From contig NZ_CP050307.1 of assembly GCF_014189535.1 (NCBI RefSeq), positions 1,178,001 to 1,242,000 of the forward strand: 64,000 nt of DNA, read 5' to 3'. Position numbers and translations under genes: made by a program. Below are positions 8,479 to 17,842 of the stretch, piece by piece (within the stretch, counting starts at the first letter, position 1; each line of letters opens with the position of its first letter). The stretch comes from Rhizobium lusitanum (lineage in GTDB: Bacteria; Pseudomonadota; Alphaproteobacteria; Rhizobiales; Rhizobiaceae). The notes beneath the pieces are model-generated. The model saw only the letters and a program-made list of their open reading frames with translations. It was not told the DNA's origin and did not search any database.

Positions 8479-8916
8479 ATGCCACTGCCTTTGGACAATC
8501 AGCTATGCTTCTCGCTCTATGCGACGAGCATAGCCATCAACCGCACTTACAAGCCGATGCTCGACTCGATGGGCATCACCTATCCGCAGTATCTCGTTCT
8601 ATGCGCGCTCGGCGAAAAGGATGGGCTAACGATCGGCGCGATCGCTGAACGCCTCGCTTTGGAATCGAGCACAATTACCCCGCCGGTGAAGCGTCTGGAG
8701 CAAGCGGGTTTGCTTGACCGCAAACGCAGTACGGTCGATGAGCGTCAGGTCCATGTCTGGCTCACGAGTACTGGCCGCTCCCTGCTTGCCGAGAGCGGCT
8801 GTCTTGGCGACACCCTGATGCAACGCTCCAGCATGACGCCGGAGCGGCTGGAGGCTTTGAACCATCAGGTGCAAGCGCTGCGCGATGCGCTGAGTCTGGA
8901 GGATGTTACAGGTTGA
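8479..8916 (+). CDS. MarR-family regulator, OhrR-like peroxide sensor
   Basis: This is a 145-residue winged-helix DNA-binding protein. It resembles OhrR: the N-terminal segment LDNQLCFSLYATSIAINRTYKPMLD carries the conserved single cysteine (C10) in the LCF-x-LY context that OhrR uses to sense organic hydroperoxides. ITYPQYLVL follows, then the recognition helix region LESSTITPPVKRLEQAGLLDRKR. GGAAG at 8468-8472 supports the ATG at 8479. It is divergent from the hydrolase gene, with two identical palindromes between them, so it most likely represses both. The target is an unusual one, since OhrR normally controls ohr. Confidence 0.85.
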   Translation: MPLPLDNQLCFSLYATSIAINRTYKPMLDSMGITYPQYLVLCALGEKDGLTIGAIAERLALESSTITPPVKRLEQAGLLDRKRSTVDERQVHVWLTSTGRSLLAESGCLGDTLMQRSSMTPERLEALNHQVQALRDALSLEDVTG

Positions 8917-8961
8917 TCGTCTCTCTCGCCCTGTGATGCCAAGGATCAGCGGCGGCGATGA

Positions 8962-9954
8962 CTATGGCGCCGGCTTGTCCGCAAAGTGGGAAATGGCGAA
9001 CTCCGCCACTCTTCCGTTCGACTTCTTCGCATCGTCAACCCAAAACGGGAAGACCTGCCATTGGTGGATCATGCCTGGCCAGACTTCGACCGTGACATCC
9101 ACCCCTGCCCGACGCGCCTTGTCCTCCAGCCGTAATGTATCGTCCAGCAACGTCTCACGCGAACCAACCTGCAGCAGCAACGGTGGAAAGCCGGTCATAT
9201 TGGCATAAAGCGGGGATTTATCCGGATCGACCGGCGATTTGTCGCCGATATAGGCTTTGCGTATCAACTCCAGCTCGCCCTTGCCCATGAAAGGATCACT
9301 CCCGGCATTCGCGGTCATTGAGGCGCCAGTTACAGCAAAGTCGGTCACAGGGCTCATTGCCACTACCGCGGCGGGCAACGGCCCCTTAAGCCGAAGTTGC
9401 CTGAGAGTGACCTCGATTGCCAGGGTTCCGCCGACGGATTCGCCGGCAATCACGATATTCTCCGCTCGATATCCCGAGGCGAGAAGCCAGCGATATGCGG
9501 CCAGCGCGTCGTCGACCTGGGCGGGAAAACCATGTTCCGGTGCGAGACGATAGTCGATCAGCAACACGTCAGCGGATGCTGCCTTCGCAAAGGAGCCGGC
9601 AATGTTGCGATGCGTCCTCAACGAGCCGCTATAGAAGCCGCCGCCATGGAGATAGAGAATTGCCCGTCTGCCGATCGGATGGTGCAGCCGCGCCGGCCAG
9701 ATCAGATCGGCCTCAACCCCGTTGACATCGACATGGCGGATCTGGACGCGCGTCGGATCCGGCGTGGATACCATCAACCTCTCGAAGGCGGCGCGCCGCT
9801 GACGGAGATCTTGCATGCCGTCATAGGTCTGATGCAGGGTTGCGATCAGTTTATCGATCTGATCGTTCGACGCACTCGTTGGCGGCGCGGGATCGAGCGC
9901 CTGGGCGGGTGAAACCAGCAGCAGCAAGGGGACGGTCACCGCCAACGCTGCCAT
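8962..9954 (-). CDS. Secreted alpha/beta hydrolase (HSL/esterase family)
   Basis: This is a lipase/esterase of the hormone-sensitive-lipase type. The HGGG oxyanion motif (LHGGGFYSG), the GESVGG nucleophile elbow and the C-terminal acid and histidine (around MIHQWQVF) are all present. The frame opens at 10077. The ATG at 9954 gives a clean N-terminal signal peptide (MAALAVTVPLLLLVSPAQA) and a 330-residue protein of family size, so I prefer it, although only a weak GAGG precedes it. The protein is predicted to be exported. The substrate is unknown, and its neighbours (OhrR regulator, FtsZ) give no hint. Confidence 0.82.
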   Translation of the reverse strand: MAALAVTVPLLLLVSPAQALDPAPPTSASNDQIDKLIATLHQTYDGMQDLRQRRAAFERLMVSTPDPTRVQIRHVDVNGVEADLIWPARLHHPIGRRAILYLHGGGFYSGSLRTHRNIAGSFAKAASADVLLIDYRLAPEHGFPAQVDDALAAYRWLLASGYRAENIVIAGESVGGTLAIEVTLRQLRLKGPLPAAVVAMSPVTDFAVTGASMTANAGSDPFMGKGELELIRKAYIGDKSPVDPDKSPLYANMTGFPPLLLQVGSRETLLDDTLRLEDKARRAGVDVTVEVWPGMIHQWQVFPFWVDDAKKSNGRVAEFAISHFADKPAP

Positions 9955-10334
9955 CAACCTCGTCAAATAAGGGAGCACGAAGAGAAATGACCGACACCCA
10001 TTCACACGATTGACCTTTCTGCCATTCAGCCTGAAGGCAATATTGCTCTGTTCGGTTGCAACTGCCAACAGCTCCACCCTGAATATCGTCTATTCTTCAC
10101 CGCAGCATGACAGGCGGGAGCGCGCCGTCTCAGCCAAACGGAATAGTCGATGACCGCAAAGTGGCTGAAAGCGCCGGGCACAGCTATCCATCCCCGGATA
10201 CACTACTCCGGGCTTCTCCTCTTCCGATCTCTCACCTGGAACAATCGACCATGAATGAACTGGTCGTTGTTATTCGGCACGATCCCTGTCCGCGTCTCGA
10301 CATCGCCGAGAGTCTGAACGGTCCGGAGTGATTT
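9955..10334. other. Intergenic stretch with no supported gene
   Basis: About 380 bases separate the preferred esterase start from the ftsZ stop. A plus-strand frame at 10107-10331 has no recognisable family, no convincing ribosome site and biased composition, so it is left out. The esterase promoter is expected here, but I see no clear -35/-10 pair or inverted repeat. Confidence 0.5.
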
Positions 10335-11345
10335 TTACTGAGCGGTTTGGCTTCTCATCGCTTCGGAGAGATTGCCCGGGGCTGCGAACCCATCGAGACC
10401 GGTTGCAACGACCGACACGCGGAATACGCCATCAAGGCTTCGGTCGAAGATTGCGCCCACAACGATATCGGCATCATCCAGGACTTCGTCGCGTATGCGG
10501 CTTGCGGCTTCATCCACCTCGAACAACGTCATGTCCGTGCCGCCGGAAATGGAGATCAGCACGCCACGCGCGCCCTTCATGCTCATATCGTCCAGAAGCG
10601 GGTTGGCAACGGCGGCCTCTGCCGCCCTCAGCGCACGGCCCTCTCCGCTCGCTTCGCCCGTTCCCATCATGGCGCGACCCATTCCACGCATCACCGATTT
10701 GACGTCGGCGAAGTCGAGGTTGATGAGCCCTTCCTTGACGATCAGATCCGTGATGCAGCTGACGCCGGCAAACAGGACCCGGTCCGCAGTCACAAAGGCA
10801 TTTGCGAAGGTGGTCGTGGCATCGGCAATGCGAAACAGATTCTGGTTTGGAATGACGATAACAGTGTCCGCGCTTTCGCGAAGACGCTCGATACCCTCGT
10901 CGGCAGTGCGCATGCGCCGATTGCCCTCGAACGTAAAGGGTTTGGTGACGACGCCCACCGTGAGAATCCCCGCCATTCGTGCTGCCTGCGCGATGATTGG
11001 GGCTGCGCCCGTACCGGTACCACCACCCATTCCGGCGGTGATGAAGCACATATGCGTGCCCCGCAGGTGGTCCAAGATTTCATCGATGGATTCCTCAGCG
11101 GCGGCGCGTCCGATTTCCGGCAGCGAACCCGCGCCAAGACCTTCGGTCACCTGAGCCCCGAGCTGAATGCGCCTGCCCGCACTCGACATCGCGAGTGCCT
11201 GTGCATCCGTGTTCGCTGCAATAAATTCGACGCCCTGAAGCTTCTCCGCAATCATGTTGTTGATCGCATTGCCACCGCCGCCTCCAACACCGATAATGGA
11301 AATCTTCGGTATCACCTCGGATACGGATGTGCGGATGTCGGCCAT
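10335..11345 (-). CDS. Short FtsZ paralogue without C-terminal linker and peptide
   Basis: This tubulin-like GTPase has the G-box [12 protein letters not shown] at residues 105-116, the early [13 protein letters not shown] loop and the T7 catalytic loop [10 protein letters not shown] at ~206-215. The GTPase and polymerisation core therefore looks intact. At 336 residues it stops right after the core. The long linker and conserved C-terminal peptide of the main rhizobial FtsZ, which bind FtsA and other division proteins, are absent. Comparable short FtsZ2-type proteins are known in Sinorhizobium. AGGGGA precedes the ATG. The gene stands alone, away from any mraZ-fts cluster, so it is an accessory copy. 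Confidence 0.93.
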   Translation of the reverse strand: MADIRTSVSEVIPKISIIGVGGGGGNAINNMIAEKLQGVEFIAANTDAQALAMSSAGRRIQLGAQVTEGLGAGSLPEIGRAAAEESIDEILDHLRGTHMCFITAGMGGGTGTGAAPIIAQAARMAGILTVGVVTKPFTFEGNRRMRTADEGIERLRESADTVIVIPNQNLFRIADATTTFANAFVTADRVLFAGVSCITDLIVKEGLINLDFADVKSVMRGMGRAMMGTGEASGEGRALRAAEAAVANPLLDDMSMKGARGVLISISGGTDMTLFEVDEAASRIRDEVLDDADIVVGAIFDRSLDGVFRVSVVATGLDGFAAPGNLSEAMRSQTAQ

Positions 11346-11523
11346 GAAGGTCCCCTTAAATCAATCTCAATCGCGATCACCTGCCATTCGCGGGAACTGG
11401 CATAAAGCGATTCGCGAGAGCATAACGATCCTAGTGAGCAACGCGTGAGCATTGCGGCATATGCTGGGCGACTTCCACAAGATAATGAATTTAATGCACG
11501 CCAGCGGGCCGGATATTAAAGCC

Positions 11524-11551
11524 CGAGCCCTCGGATCAAACACCGAGAGCC
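11524..11551 (-). terminator. Possible terminator after the DJ-1/PfpI gene
   Basis: On the minus strand GCTCTCGG and CCGAGGGC can pair with a ~8-base loop, followed by a short T-containing stretch (GGGCTTTAAT). It is about 35 bases beyond the stop of the DJ-1 family gene. The stem has one mismatch and the T tract is weak. Confidence 0.4.
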
Positions 11552-11585
11552 CGGATCTACCCACGCAATGCCTGACCAGCTGCCG

Positions 11586-12260
11586 TTAGATCGAGGCCAA
11601 GCGGGCAAGGATGGCCTCTCGCGCCAACCGCGAGCCGGCCAGACGCTCCTTCACCCTTGCAAGCACCTCGGCTGTCGCGTCTTCCGGCGTGCCAGAATGG
11701 AATGGTGGCGCCGGCGCATATTCCAGCGATAGCTGGACCATCTCCGCTTCCTCCTGGCCGCGTAGAGCCGCAACGACGGCCAACCCGAAGTCGATACCGG
11801 CCGTCACACCGCCAGCGGTGATGAGATTGCCGTCCTGAACGATGCGGCCAGCAGTCGGAATAGCTCCGAAATGGGCGAGAAAATCATGCGCATTCCAATG
11901 CGTCGTCGCTCGTCTGCCCTTGAGCAGGCCGGCCGCGCCGAGGACCAGGGAGCCCGTGCAGACGGATGTGACGAAACGAGCCTGCGCCGCTTGTGCTCGG
12001 ATAAAGGACAAAACAGCCTCGTCTTCGAGCAGCGCATTTACGCCGCCGCCTCCGGGAACGCAGATGACGTCCAGCTGAGGGCAACCCTCAAACGTCGTCG
12101 TCGGCTGAAGTACCAGTTTCGTCGCCGAAACGATCGGCGCTGTATCCTTCCAGACCAGATGGACCTCGGCGCCTTCCGTTGAGGCGAAGACCTCATAAGG
12201 ACCTGTCAGATCGAGTTGCTGAACGCCGGGAAAGGTGAGCAGGCCGAAGCGGATGGTCAT
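11586..12260 (-). CDS. DJ-1/PfpI family protein, isonitrile-hydratase-like
   Basis: This is a 224-residue, single-domain DJ-1/PfpI (class I glutamine-amidotransferase-like) protein. The nucleophile-elbow cysteine is visible in VTSVCTGSLVLGAAGLL, preceded by the conserved DLTGPYEVF and CVPGGGGVNALL segments. Its closest known biochemistry is isonitrile hydratase and related cysteine-dependent hydratases, but DJ-1 members vary widely. ATGs occur at 12266 and 12260; GGAG at the correct spacing supports 12260. It is divergently transcribed from a GlxA-type regulator that carries the same domain, a common pairing. Confidence 0.85.
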   Translation of the reverse strand: MTIRFGLLTFPGVQQLDLTGPYEVFASTEGAEVHLVWKDTAPIVSATKLVLQPTTTFEGCPQLDVICVPGGGGVNALLEDEAVLSFIRAQAAQARFVTSVCTGSLVLGAAGLLKGRRATTHWNAHDFLAHFGAIPTAGRIVQDGNLITAGGVTAGIDFGLAVVAALRGQEEAEMVQLSLEYAPAPPFHSGTPEDATAEVLARVKERLAGSRLAREAILARLASI

Positions 12261-12344
12261 ATTCATCTCCAAAGGTTGACTTCAACGAGCTTACGCGATC
12301 ACTATCTGGCGCATTTGCCAAACTACCCTCATTTTGAGCCAACC

Positions 12345-13295
12345 ATGCGCCGCATCGAAATTCTCGCCTTCGAAAATGCCCAGCTGCTCGACATAACCGG
12401 GCCGCTGCAGGTGTTTACCAGTGCAAATGAGGCCGCCTTGGCGGCAGGTCTGCCAAGGCCTTACGATGCGATCACCATTGCGACGAGCCCACAGACCGGG
12501 ACGACCTCGGGTCTGTCACTCGCGACGTCGCCGCTGCCTGATGACGATGTTGATATCGATACCTTGCTCGTCGCAGGCGGCCAGGGCGTCAACAAGGCAT
12601 GCGAGGATGCAGCTTTTGTCGACTGGATCCGGCGGCGCTCGGCAAAGGCGCGACGGACAGCGTCGGTTTGCAGCGGTGCCTTTCTTCTCGCCGAGGCGGG
12701 ACTGCTGGAAGGCAAGCGCGCGGTGACGCACTGGCATCGCTGCGGAGAGTTCTCCAAGCGCTTTCCGAATGTAAAGCTGGAGCCCGATCCGATTTTCGTT
12801 CAGGACGGAGACATATGGACCTCGGCAGGCGTAACCGCCGGTATCGATCTGACGTTGGCGCTGGTCGAGGCGGATCTCGGCCGGAAACTGGCGCTTGCCG
12901 TTGCCCGCGCACTCGTCGTCTTCCTGAAGCGACCGGGCGGCCAGGCGCAGTTCAGTACGATGCTGACGCTGCAGGAAGGAGGCGAACGCTTCGATCGCCT
13001 GCACGGGTGGATCATGGACAATCTGCGCGCGGACCTTTCGCTGCCCGAGCTTGCCGATCGGGCCAATATGAGCGCGCGCAGCTTCTCGCGGCACTATCGT
13101 CAGGCAACGGGGCGCACACCCGCCAGAGCCGTCGAAGATATTCGCGTGGAGGCGGTGCGCCGCCTTCTGGAGCAGGGACTTTCCGTCCGTCAAGCAAGCA
13201 TCCGTTGCGGCTTCGGCTCAGAGGAGACCTTGCGGCGAAGCTTCCTGAAAGCCTTCGGCACCACACCGCAAGCATTCCGTGATCATTTCGGGTAG
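12345..13295 (+). CDS. GlxA-family transcriptional regulator (DJ-1 domain plus AraC HTH)
   Basis: This 316-residue protein has an N-terminal DJ-1/PfpI-like sensor domain (LAFENAQLLDITGPLQVF; cysteine in ASVCSGAFLLAEAGLL). Two C-terminal AraC helix-turn-helix motifs follow (LPELADRANMSARSFSRHYRQ and LSVRQASIRCGFGSEETLRRSF). The longer frame from 12216 overlaps the divergent gene; the ATG at 12345 begins the conserved MRRIEILAF segment. It probably controls the neighbouring DJ-1 gene across the 84-base gap. The ligand is unknown. GlxA-type regulators often respond to nitrogenous metabolites. Confidence 0.9.
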   Translation: MRRIEILAFENAQLLDITGPLQVFTSANEAALAAGLPRPYDAITIATSPQTGTTSGLSLATSPLPDDDVDIDTLLVAGGQGVNKACEDAAFVDWIRRRSAKARRTASVCSGAFLLAEAGLLEGKRAVTHWHRCGEFSKRFPNVKLEPDPIFVQDGDIWTSAGVTAGIDLTLALVEADLGRKLALAVARALVVFLKRPGGQAQFSTMLTLQEGGERFDRLHGWIMDNLRADLSLPELADRANMSARSFSRHYRQATGRTPARAVEDIRVEAVRRLLEQGLSVRQASIRCGFGSEETLRRSFLKAFGTTPQAFRDHFG

Positions 13296-13382
13296 AGTAA
13301 CTACGCGACATGAACTTCCATCCAAGCATTTGCCCCTAGCCTGACGAAGCCTGTGATCACCCCAGCCCAATCAAAGGACGCC

Positions 13383-13928
13383 ATGCTTACCCTGGAAACC
13401 TCACGGCTCATTTTCCGGCCTTGGCAAGACCGGGATCGCGTTCCATTCGCCACCATCAACGCCGATCCCGAAACACGTCAATATTATTATCCGAGCCTGC
13501 TCACGCCTGCGGAAACGGATACCATGATCGATGAGGCCAATGAACAATTGGCAAGCGAAGGGTTTGGCTTCCTTGCCGTCGAGCGTAAGGCGGACGGCGC
13601 CTTGATCGGCGGGGCTGGTCTTTCGCGTCCCGGCTCGGAGGTTCCCGGCAACTTCCCGCTTGAGATCGGCTGGATTTTAGGGCGGCCCTACTGGCGTCAG
13701 GGCTATGCAACAGAAGCTAGCCATTGCTGCCTCGACTTTGCCTGGGAGGAATTACAGGCAAAAGAGGTGATCGGCTATACCTCGACCATCAACCTTCCGT
13801 CACGCCGCGCTATGGAGAAGATCGGCATGGCGCATGTGGAAGGCGCCGATTTTGAGGATACGACAGTTCCTCCGGGTCATATCCTGCGTCCGCATGTGCT
13901 CTATCGGATCGGCCGCCCCCTTCGCTAG
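13383..13928 (+). CDS. GNAT-family N-acetyltransferase (RimJ/RimL type)
   Basis: This 181-residue acetyltransferase begins LETSRLIFRPWQDRD, the usual start of the RimJ/RimL-like subgroup. The acetyl-CoA binding region follows (IGWILGRPYWRQGYATEA), with a C-terminal NLPSRRAMEKIGM helix. An earlier GTG at 13353 is in frame, but AAGGA at 13374-13378 favours 13383. The amine substrate cannot be told. It stands alone between the GlxA gene and the convergent sulfur operon. Confidence 0.85.
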   Translation: MLTLETSRLIFRPWQDRDRVPFATINADPETRQYYYPSLLTPAETDTMIDEANEQLASEGFGFLAVERKADGALIGGAGLSRPGSEVPGNFPLEIGWILGRPYWRQGYATEASHCCLDFAWEELQAKEVIGYTSTINLPSRRAMEKIGMAHVEGADFEDTTVPPGHILRPHVLYRIGRPLR

Positions 13929-13943
13929 GAGCGGCCTGGCGTT

Positions 13944-15302
13944 TCAACGCGAGCCGCCGCGAAAGGCCGCGCCGCTATGCCGCGCCGGCAAACGATCGCC
14001 CTCAGCGAAGATCCGGTTTCGCAGCGATCCCTCGCCATAGGCGGTCTTGTAAAGGCCGCGATCCTGCAAGGCGGGCACGACGATGTCGATGAAATCCTCG
14101 TAGCTCTCCGGCGTCACCGTTCGCGTCAGATTGAACCCGTCAATCTCGCCTTCGGTGATCCAGCTTTCGAGCTCATCGGCAATATCGGCAGCATCACCGA
14201 CGATGACAGGATAACGCCCACCGACGGCCAGTTCCTTCAGCAATTGCCGCTTCGTCCAGCCACGCTGCTGCGCGAGTTGCGTTGCCGACTGAATGGCGTT
14301 CGACGTGCCGTAGGAAATCGGATCGTCCAGCTCGTAGCGGGAAAAATCGATACCGGTGCTGGCTGCAAAATGCGCCAGTCCCGCTTCCGGGCTCGCATGG
14401 TGCAGATAGTCCTCGTATTTCTCCTGTGCCGCCTGCCGCGAGCGATCCGGGATCACGGTAATCCCGACGAATATCTTCACGTCCTCCGGTCGTCGCCCCG
14501 CCTCGACAACCGCCTGCCTCAGAATGCGCGACGTGCTCCTTGCCGCATTCTTGTCAGTTGCGGTGATGAAGACGCATTCGGCGTGCCTCGCCGCAAACTG
14601 GCGACCGCGCCCTGACGTGCCTGCCTGATAGAGTACCGGCGTCCGCTGGATGGAGGGCTCGGAGAGATGGTAGCCGTCGACCTGATAGAAGGGGCCGCGA
14701 TGGTGGATCGGCCTGACCTTGGCGGGATCAGCGAAGATGCGTGCTTGCCGATCGGCCCGCACCGCGTCGTCATCCCAGCTGCCTTCCCAGAGCTTGTACA
14801 GCACCTCCAAATAGTCGTCGGCGCGGTCATAGCGGCTATCATGATCCGCCTGTCCATCCTGGCCGAGGGCGCGTGCGGCACTGTCGAGATAGCCGGTGAC
14901 GATGTTCCAGCCGACGCGGCCGCCAGTCAGGTGGTCGAGTGTCGACATGCGGCGGGCGAAGAGATAGGGCGATTCCGAATTGAGGTTGACGGTGATGCCG
15001 AAACCAAGATGGTGCGTCACCGCCGCCATGCCGGACACCAGGAGCAGTGGATCGTTGACCGGAAGCTGGATGGATTCGCGCAGCGTAAGGTCGACGGAAC
15101 CTTGATAGACGTCGTAGACGCCAACGATATCGGCGAGGAATATGCCGTCGAACAGGCCACGTTCCAGCGTCTTGGCAAGCGATGTCCAGTAGTCGAGTGT
15201 CTTGTACTGATCCGACCGGTCGCGCGGATGGGTCCAGAGGCCATGATTGATATGGCCGACGGAGTTCATGTTGAAGGCGTTGAGGAGGATCTGCTTCTTC
15301 AT
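13944..15302 (-). CDS. LLM-class FMN-dependent monooxygenase (NtaA/SnaA/DszA family)
   Basis: This 452-residue flavin monooxygenase of the luciferase-like superfamily has the family hallmarks MKKQILLNAFNMNSVGHINHGLW, LERGLFDGIFLADIVG, HHLGFGITVNL and GGRVGWNIVTGY. Members use reduced FMN from a partner reductase to cleave C-S or C-N bonds, as in DszA, DmoA and NtaA. It is the last gene of a minus-strand operon behind a methionine-type importer and two SfnB-type oxidoreductases. That places it in scavenging of sulfur from organosulfur compounds such as sulfones, dimethyl sulfide or thioethers. The exact substrate is inferred only. Confidence 0.9.
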   Translation of the reverse strand: MKKQILLNAFNMNSVGHINHGLWTHPRDRSDQYKTLDYWTSLAKTLERGLFDGIFLADIVGVYDVYQGSVDLTLRESIQLPVNDPLLLVSGMAAVTHHLGFGITVNLNSESPYLFARRMSTLDHLTGGRVGWNIVTGYLDSAARALGQDGQADHDSRYDRADDYLEVLYKLWEGSWDDDAVRADRQARIFADPAKVRPIHHRGPFYQVDGYHLSEPSIQRTPVLYQAGTSGRGRQFAARHAECVFITATDKNAARSTSRILRQAVVEAGRRPEDVKIFVGITVIPDRSRQAAQEKYEDYLHHASPEAGLAHFAASTGIDFSRYELDDPISYGTSNAIQSATQLAQQRGWTKRQLLKELAVGGRYPVIVGDAADIADELESWITEGEIDGFNLTRTVTPESYEDFIDIVVPALQDRGLYKTAYGEGSLRNRIFAEGDRLPARHSGAAFRGGSR

Positions 15303-15314
15303 GACATCGATGAC

Positions 15315-16553
15315 CTAGATCGCGCCATGGCGCGGCGGCAGCTTGCCATTCAGATAGTAATTGCCGACCGCCTGATATTTCCAGCGCACCGGATCGTGCA
15401 GCGTGTGCGTGCGCACATTGCGCCAGTAACGATCGAGATTATCCTCCGCCAGCGTCGAGGAGGTGCCGGACAATTCGAACAGCTTGTTGGCGGCGAGCAG
15501 TCCGGCCTTTGTCGCCAGGATTTTCGCTTCCGCCACGGCGATCGAGGCGCGCGCGACGCTCTCTTCCGTCATATCGGCCTGCGCGGCATCGACCTCCGCC
15601 GCAGCGCGATCAAGCAGCGCCTGCCCCGCCCGCAACCGTAGCCAGACATTGCCGACCTGATGCAGCGTCAGCGGATCATCAGTGGCACGATCGACCTTCG
15701 CATCCAGCCAGGGACGGGCGCGGTCACGAATGAAGCGCAGCATTTCCTGATAGGCCCCGAAGCCGATGCCAAGATCGATGGCCGCATGCATGATCTGCGC
15801 AAAAGGCCCGATGGTCGTCGGCCGCTCGAAAGAGATCTGGAACGGCACGACCCATTCCGGCTCTATCCTGACCCGCTCGAACAGCACCGTGCCGCTGCCC
15901 GTCACACGCTGACCGAAACCATCCCAGTCGTCATGAATAGTGACACCCGGCGCATTCCTGGGAACGAAGGCGAGATAGGTGACGGGAGCCCCCTCCTCTT
16001 CAGCTACGACGAGCGTCGGAATCCAATGGGCATAGATAGCGCCCGTGCAATAGAACTTCTTCCCCTCGACATACCAGCCGCCGGGGTCGCGCACGAGCCG
16101 AGTGCGGCGCTTGAAGTCACGCTGGCCGATTTCGGCGAGCGCATTGCCCAGCCGCTCGCCAGCCAGCACGCGCTCGTAGAAGAAAGCCTTCTGCTCTGCG
16201 CTCCCGCCGACGCGAAGCACTTCCAGCGCGTAATAGTGGTTCTGCGGAATCTGCGACAGCGACCCATCCGCTGCACCGATGGTGACGATCGTCTGCGCGA
16301 CGGTCTTTGCCGAGACGCCCGCCCCACCATATTCGCGAGGAACGGTAATGCCCCAGAGGCCGCTGGTGCTGTACTGATCGAGTTCCGCCCAAGGCAGAAG
16401 TCGCTCGCTGTCACGCACTGAAGCGCTTACAGCAAAATCGGCAGCAAGACGTGCCGCGACCTCAAGCGCCTGCGCATCATCACGGATGATATCGGCGGGG
16501 CGGCTGGGCGGTGGTGCTGGCGAAACCGGCTTGGGTGAGTTGATCTCGGTCAT
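15315..16553 (-). CDS. SfnB-type sulfur acquisition oxidoreductase (acyl-CoA dehydrogenase fold)
   Basis: This 412-residue flavoprotein has the acyl-CoA dehydrogenase fold, closest to the SfnB/DszC group used in sulfur acquisition. Characteristic segments are WGITVPREYGGAGVSAKTVAQ, SQIPQNHYYALEVLR, KKFYCTGAIYAHWIP and the C-terminal NLDRYWRNVRTHTLHDPVRWKYQ. Such enzymes oxygenate organosulfur compounds with reduced flavin. AGGAG lies 7 bases before the ATG at 16553; a longer frame from 16646 runs into the next gene. It ends 12 bases before the LLM monooxygenase and follows a related second copy, so the two are probably tandem paralogues. Confidence 0.9.
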   Translation of the reverse strand: MTEINSPKPVSPAPPPSRPADIIRDDAQALEVAARLAADFAVSASVRDSERLLPWAELDQYSTSGLWGITVPREYGGAGVSAKTVAQTIVTIGAADGSLSQIPQNHYYALEVLRVGGSAEQKAFFYERVLAGERLGNALAEIGQRDFKRRTRLVRDPGGWYVEGKKFYCTGAIYAHWIPTLVVAEEEGAPVTYLAFVPRNAPGVTIHDDWDGFGQRVTGSGTVLFERVRIEPEWVVPFQISFERPTTIGPFAQIMHAAIDLGIGFGAYQEMLRFIRDRARPWLDAKVDRATDDPLTLHQVGNVWLRLRAGQALLDRAAAEVDAAQADMTEESVARASIAVAEAKILATKAGLLAANKLFELSGTSSTLAEDNLDRYWRNVRTHTLHDPVRWKYQAVGNYYLNGKLPPRHGAI

Positions 16554-16563
16554 GTCGACGCTC

Positions 16564-17822
16564 CTAATTCCACTGATGGCGGGCTGGGAAGACGCCGTTG
16601 AGCTGGTAATTGCCAAGCAAGTGATATTTCCAGCGCACCGGGTCATGCAGCGTATGCACCCGCGCGTTGCGCCAGTGGCGGTCGAGATTGTGCCCGGCGC
16701 GGGTTGCCGCCGAACCCGCCAGATCGAACAGCTTCTCAGTCGCTTCGAGCGCGATCTCCGTCGTCAGGATCTTCGCTTCGGCAACCGCTGCCGATGCCCG
16801 CGCGCTGGACGCCTCGGTGATCGGCGCACGCGCCACCTCGTCCAGCACCTCGCCGGCGGCATAGAGCAATGCCTGCGCGGCATGGAGCTCGGTGTAGAGG
16901 TGGCCGATCTCGTGGATGATGGTCGGATCGTCGCTTGCCGATTGCAGGCCGGAATCCATCCAGGGGCGGGCATAGTCGCGGACGAACGTGACCGTATCCT
17001 CAATCGCGCCCCGAGCGATGCCGGCGTCGATCGCTACCTGGATGAGCTGCGAGACCGGGCCGGTTATGGCCGGACGGTCGGCAAGCTGCCAGACGGGAAG
17101 GACCTGTTCGCTGCCGATCGCGACGTCGGTGAATTCCACCGTACCGCTGGCGGTCGTCCGCTGGCCAAAGGAGGACCAATCGTCAATCACATTGACGCCG
17201 GTCGCATCATAGGGCGCCCAGACCTGAACCGGGCGGTCCTGATCGTCAACGGCGCGTGTCGGGATCCAGTGCGCGAAGATCGCTCCCGTCGAATAGAAGC
17301 GCCGACCGGTGAGCCGCGCCCATCCGGCGTCTGGCGCAGCCGCGTCGTGCTAACATTGACAGCATTGCGGCCGCGCTCCGGGCCGGCATTGCCGATGCGG
17401 TAGCCCCGCAGGATATCGCCATAGAAACGGCGCTTCTGCTCTTCCGTACCGATCTCGCGCAGCAGCGACAGCACGCCGAACTGGTTCTGCGGGATCTGCC
17501 CGAGCGCCGGATCGGCGGCACAAAGGATCTCAAAGACCTTGGCAAGCGTGACATGGGACACCTCGGCGCCGCCATAGGCGTTCGGTACGGTGATACCGCC
17601 AAGGCCGCTTTCGGTATAGAGGTCGATCTCCTCCCAGGGGAGCCGCCGTTCGCGGTCGCGCTCGGACGCCCCCGCCCGGAATTTCTCGGCCAGCACCTCG
17701 GCAGCCTTGATCGCCTGATCGTCGGTTTCGATGAGACGTGGTGGCCATGGCGGTGCCGGCCGGCGCGGCTCCGTCGTTTCGGTGGATATAGTGTTCGAGC
17801 TCGTGGGGTAGGCGTCGGTCAT
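16564..17822 (-). pseudogene. Second SfnB-type oxidoreductase, frameshifted
   Basis: The N-terminal half (17822 down to ~17325) and the C-terminal half (down to 16564) lie in different frames but together make one SfnB-type protein. They run LGGITVPNAYGGAEVSHVTLAKV and GQIPQNQFGVLSLLREIG, then TRLRQTPDG, then after the break ARLTGRRFYSTGAIFAHWIP and NLDRHWRNARVHTLHDPVRWKYH. The break is at ~17318-17324, where DGW-A-R is expected but the sequence reads GATGGGCGCGG. A net loss of one (or four) bases fits. AGGAG precedes the ATG at 17822. Its paralogue downstream is intact, so the pathway could survive its loss. Confidence 0.85.
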
Positions 17823-17842
17823 GCAAAACTCCTGAGAAAACG

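Noticed and set aside
10107..10331. Plus-strand 74-codon ORF beside ftsZ
   Set aside because: No recognisable family, no convincing ribosome site and a low-complexity sequence.
10347..11405. Plus-strand 352-codon ORF opposite ftsZ
   Set aside because: Antisense to an intact tubulin-like GTPase; the residues show no domain pattern.
14667..15641. Plus-strand ORF opposite the sulfur genes
   Set aside because: It crosses two clear minus-strand genes and has no family signal.
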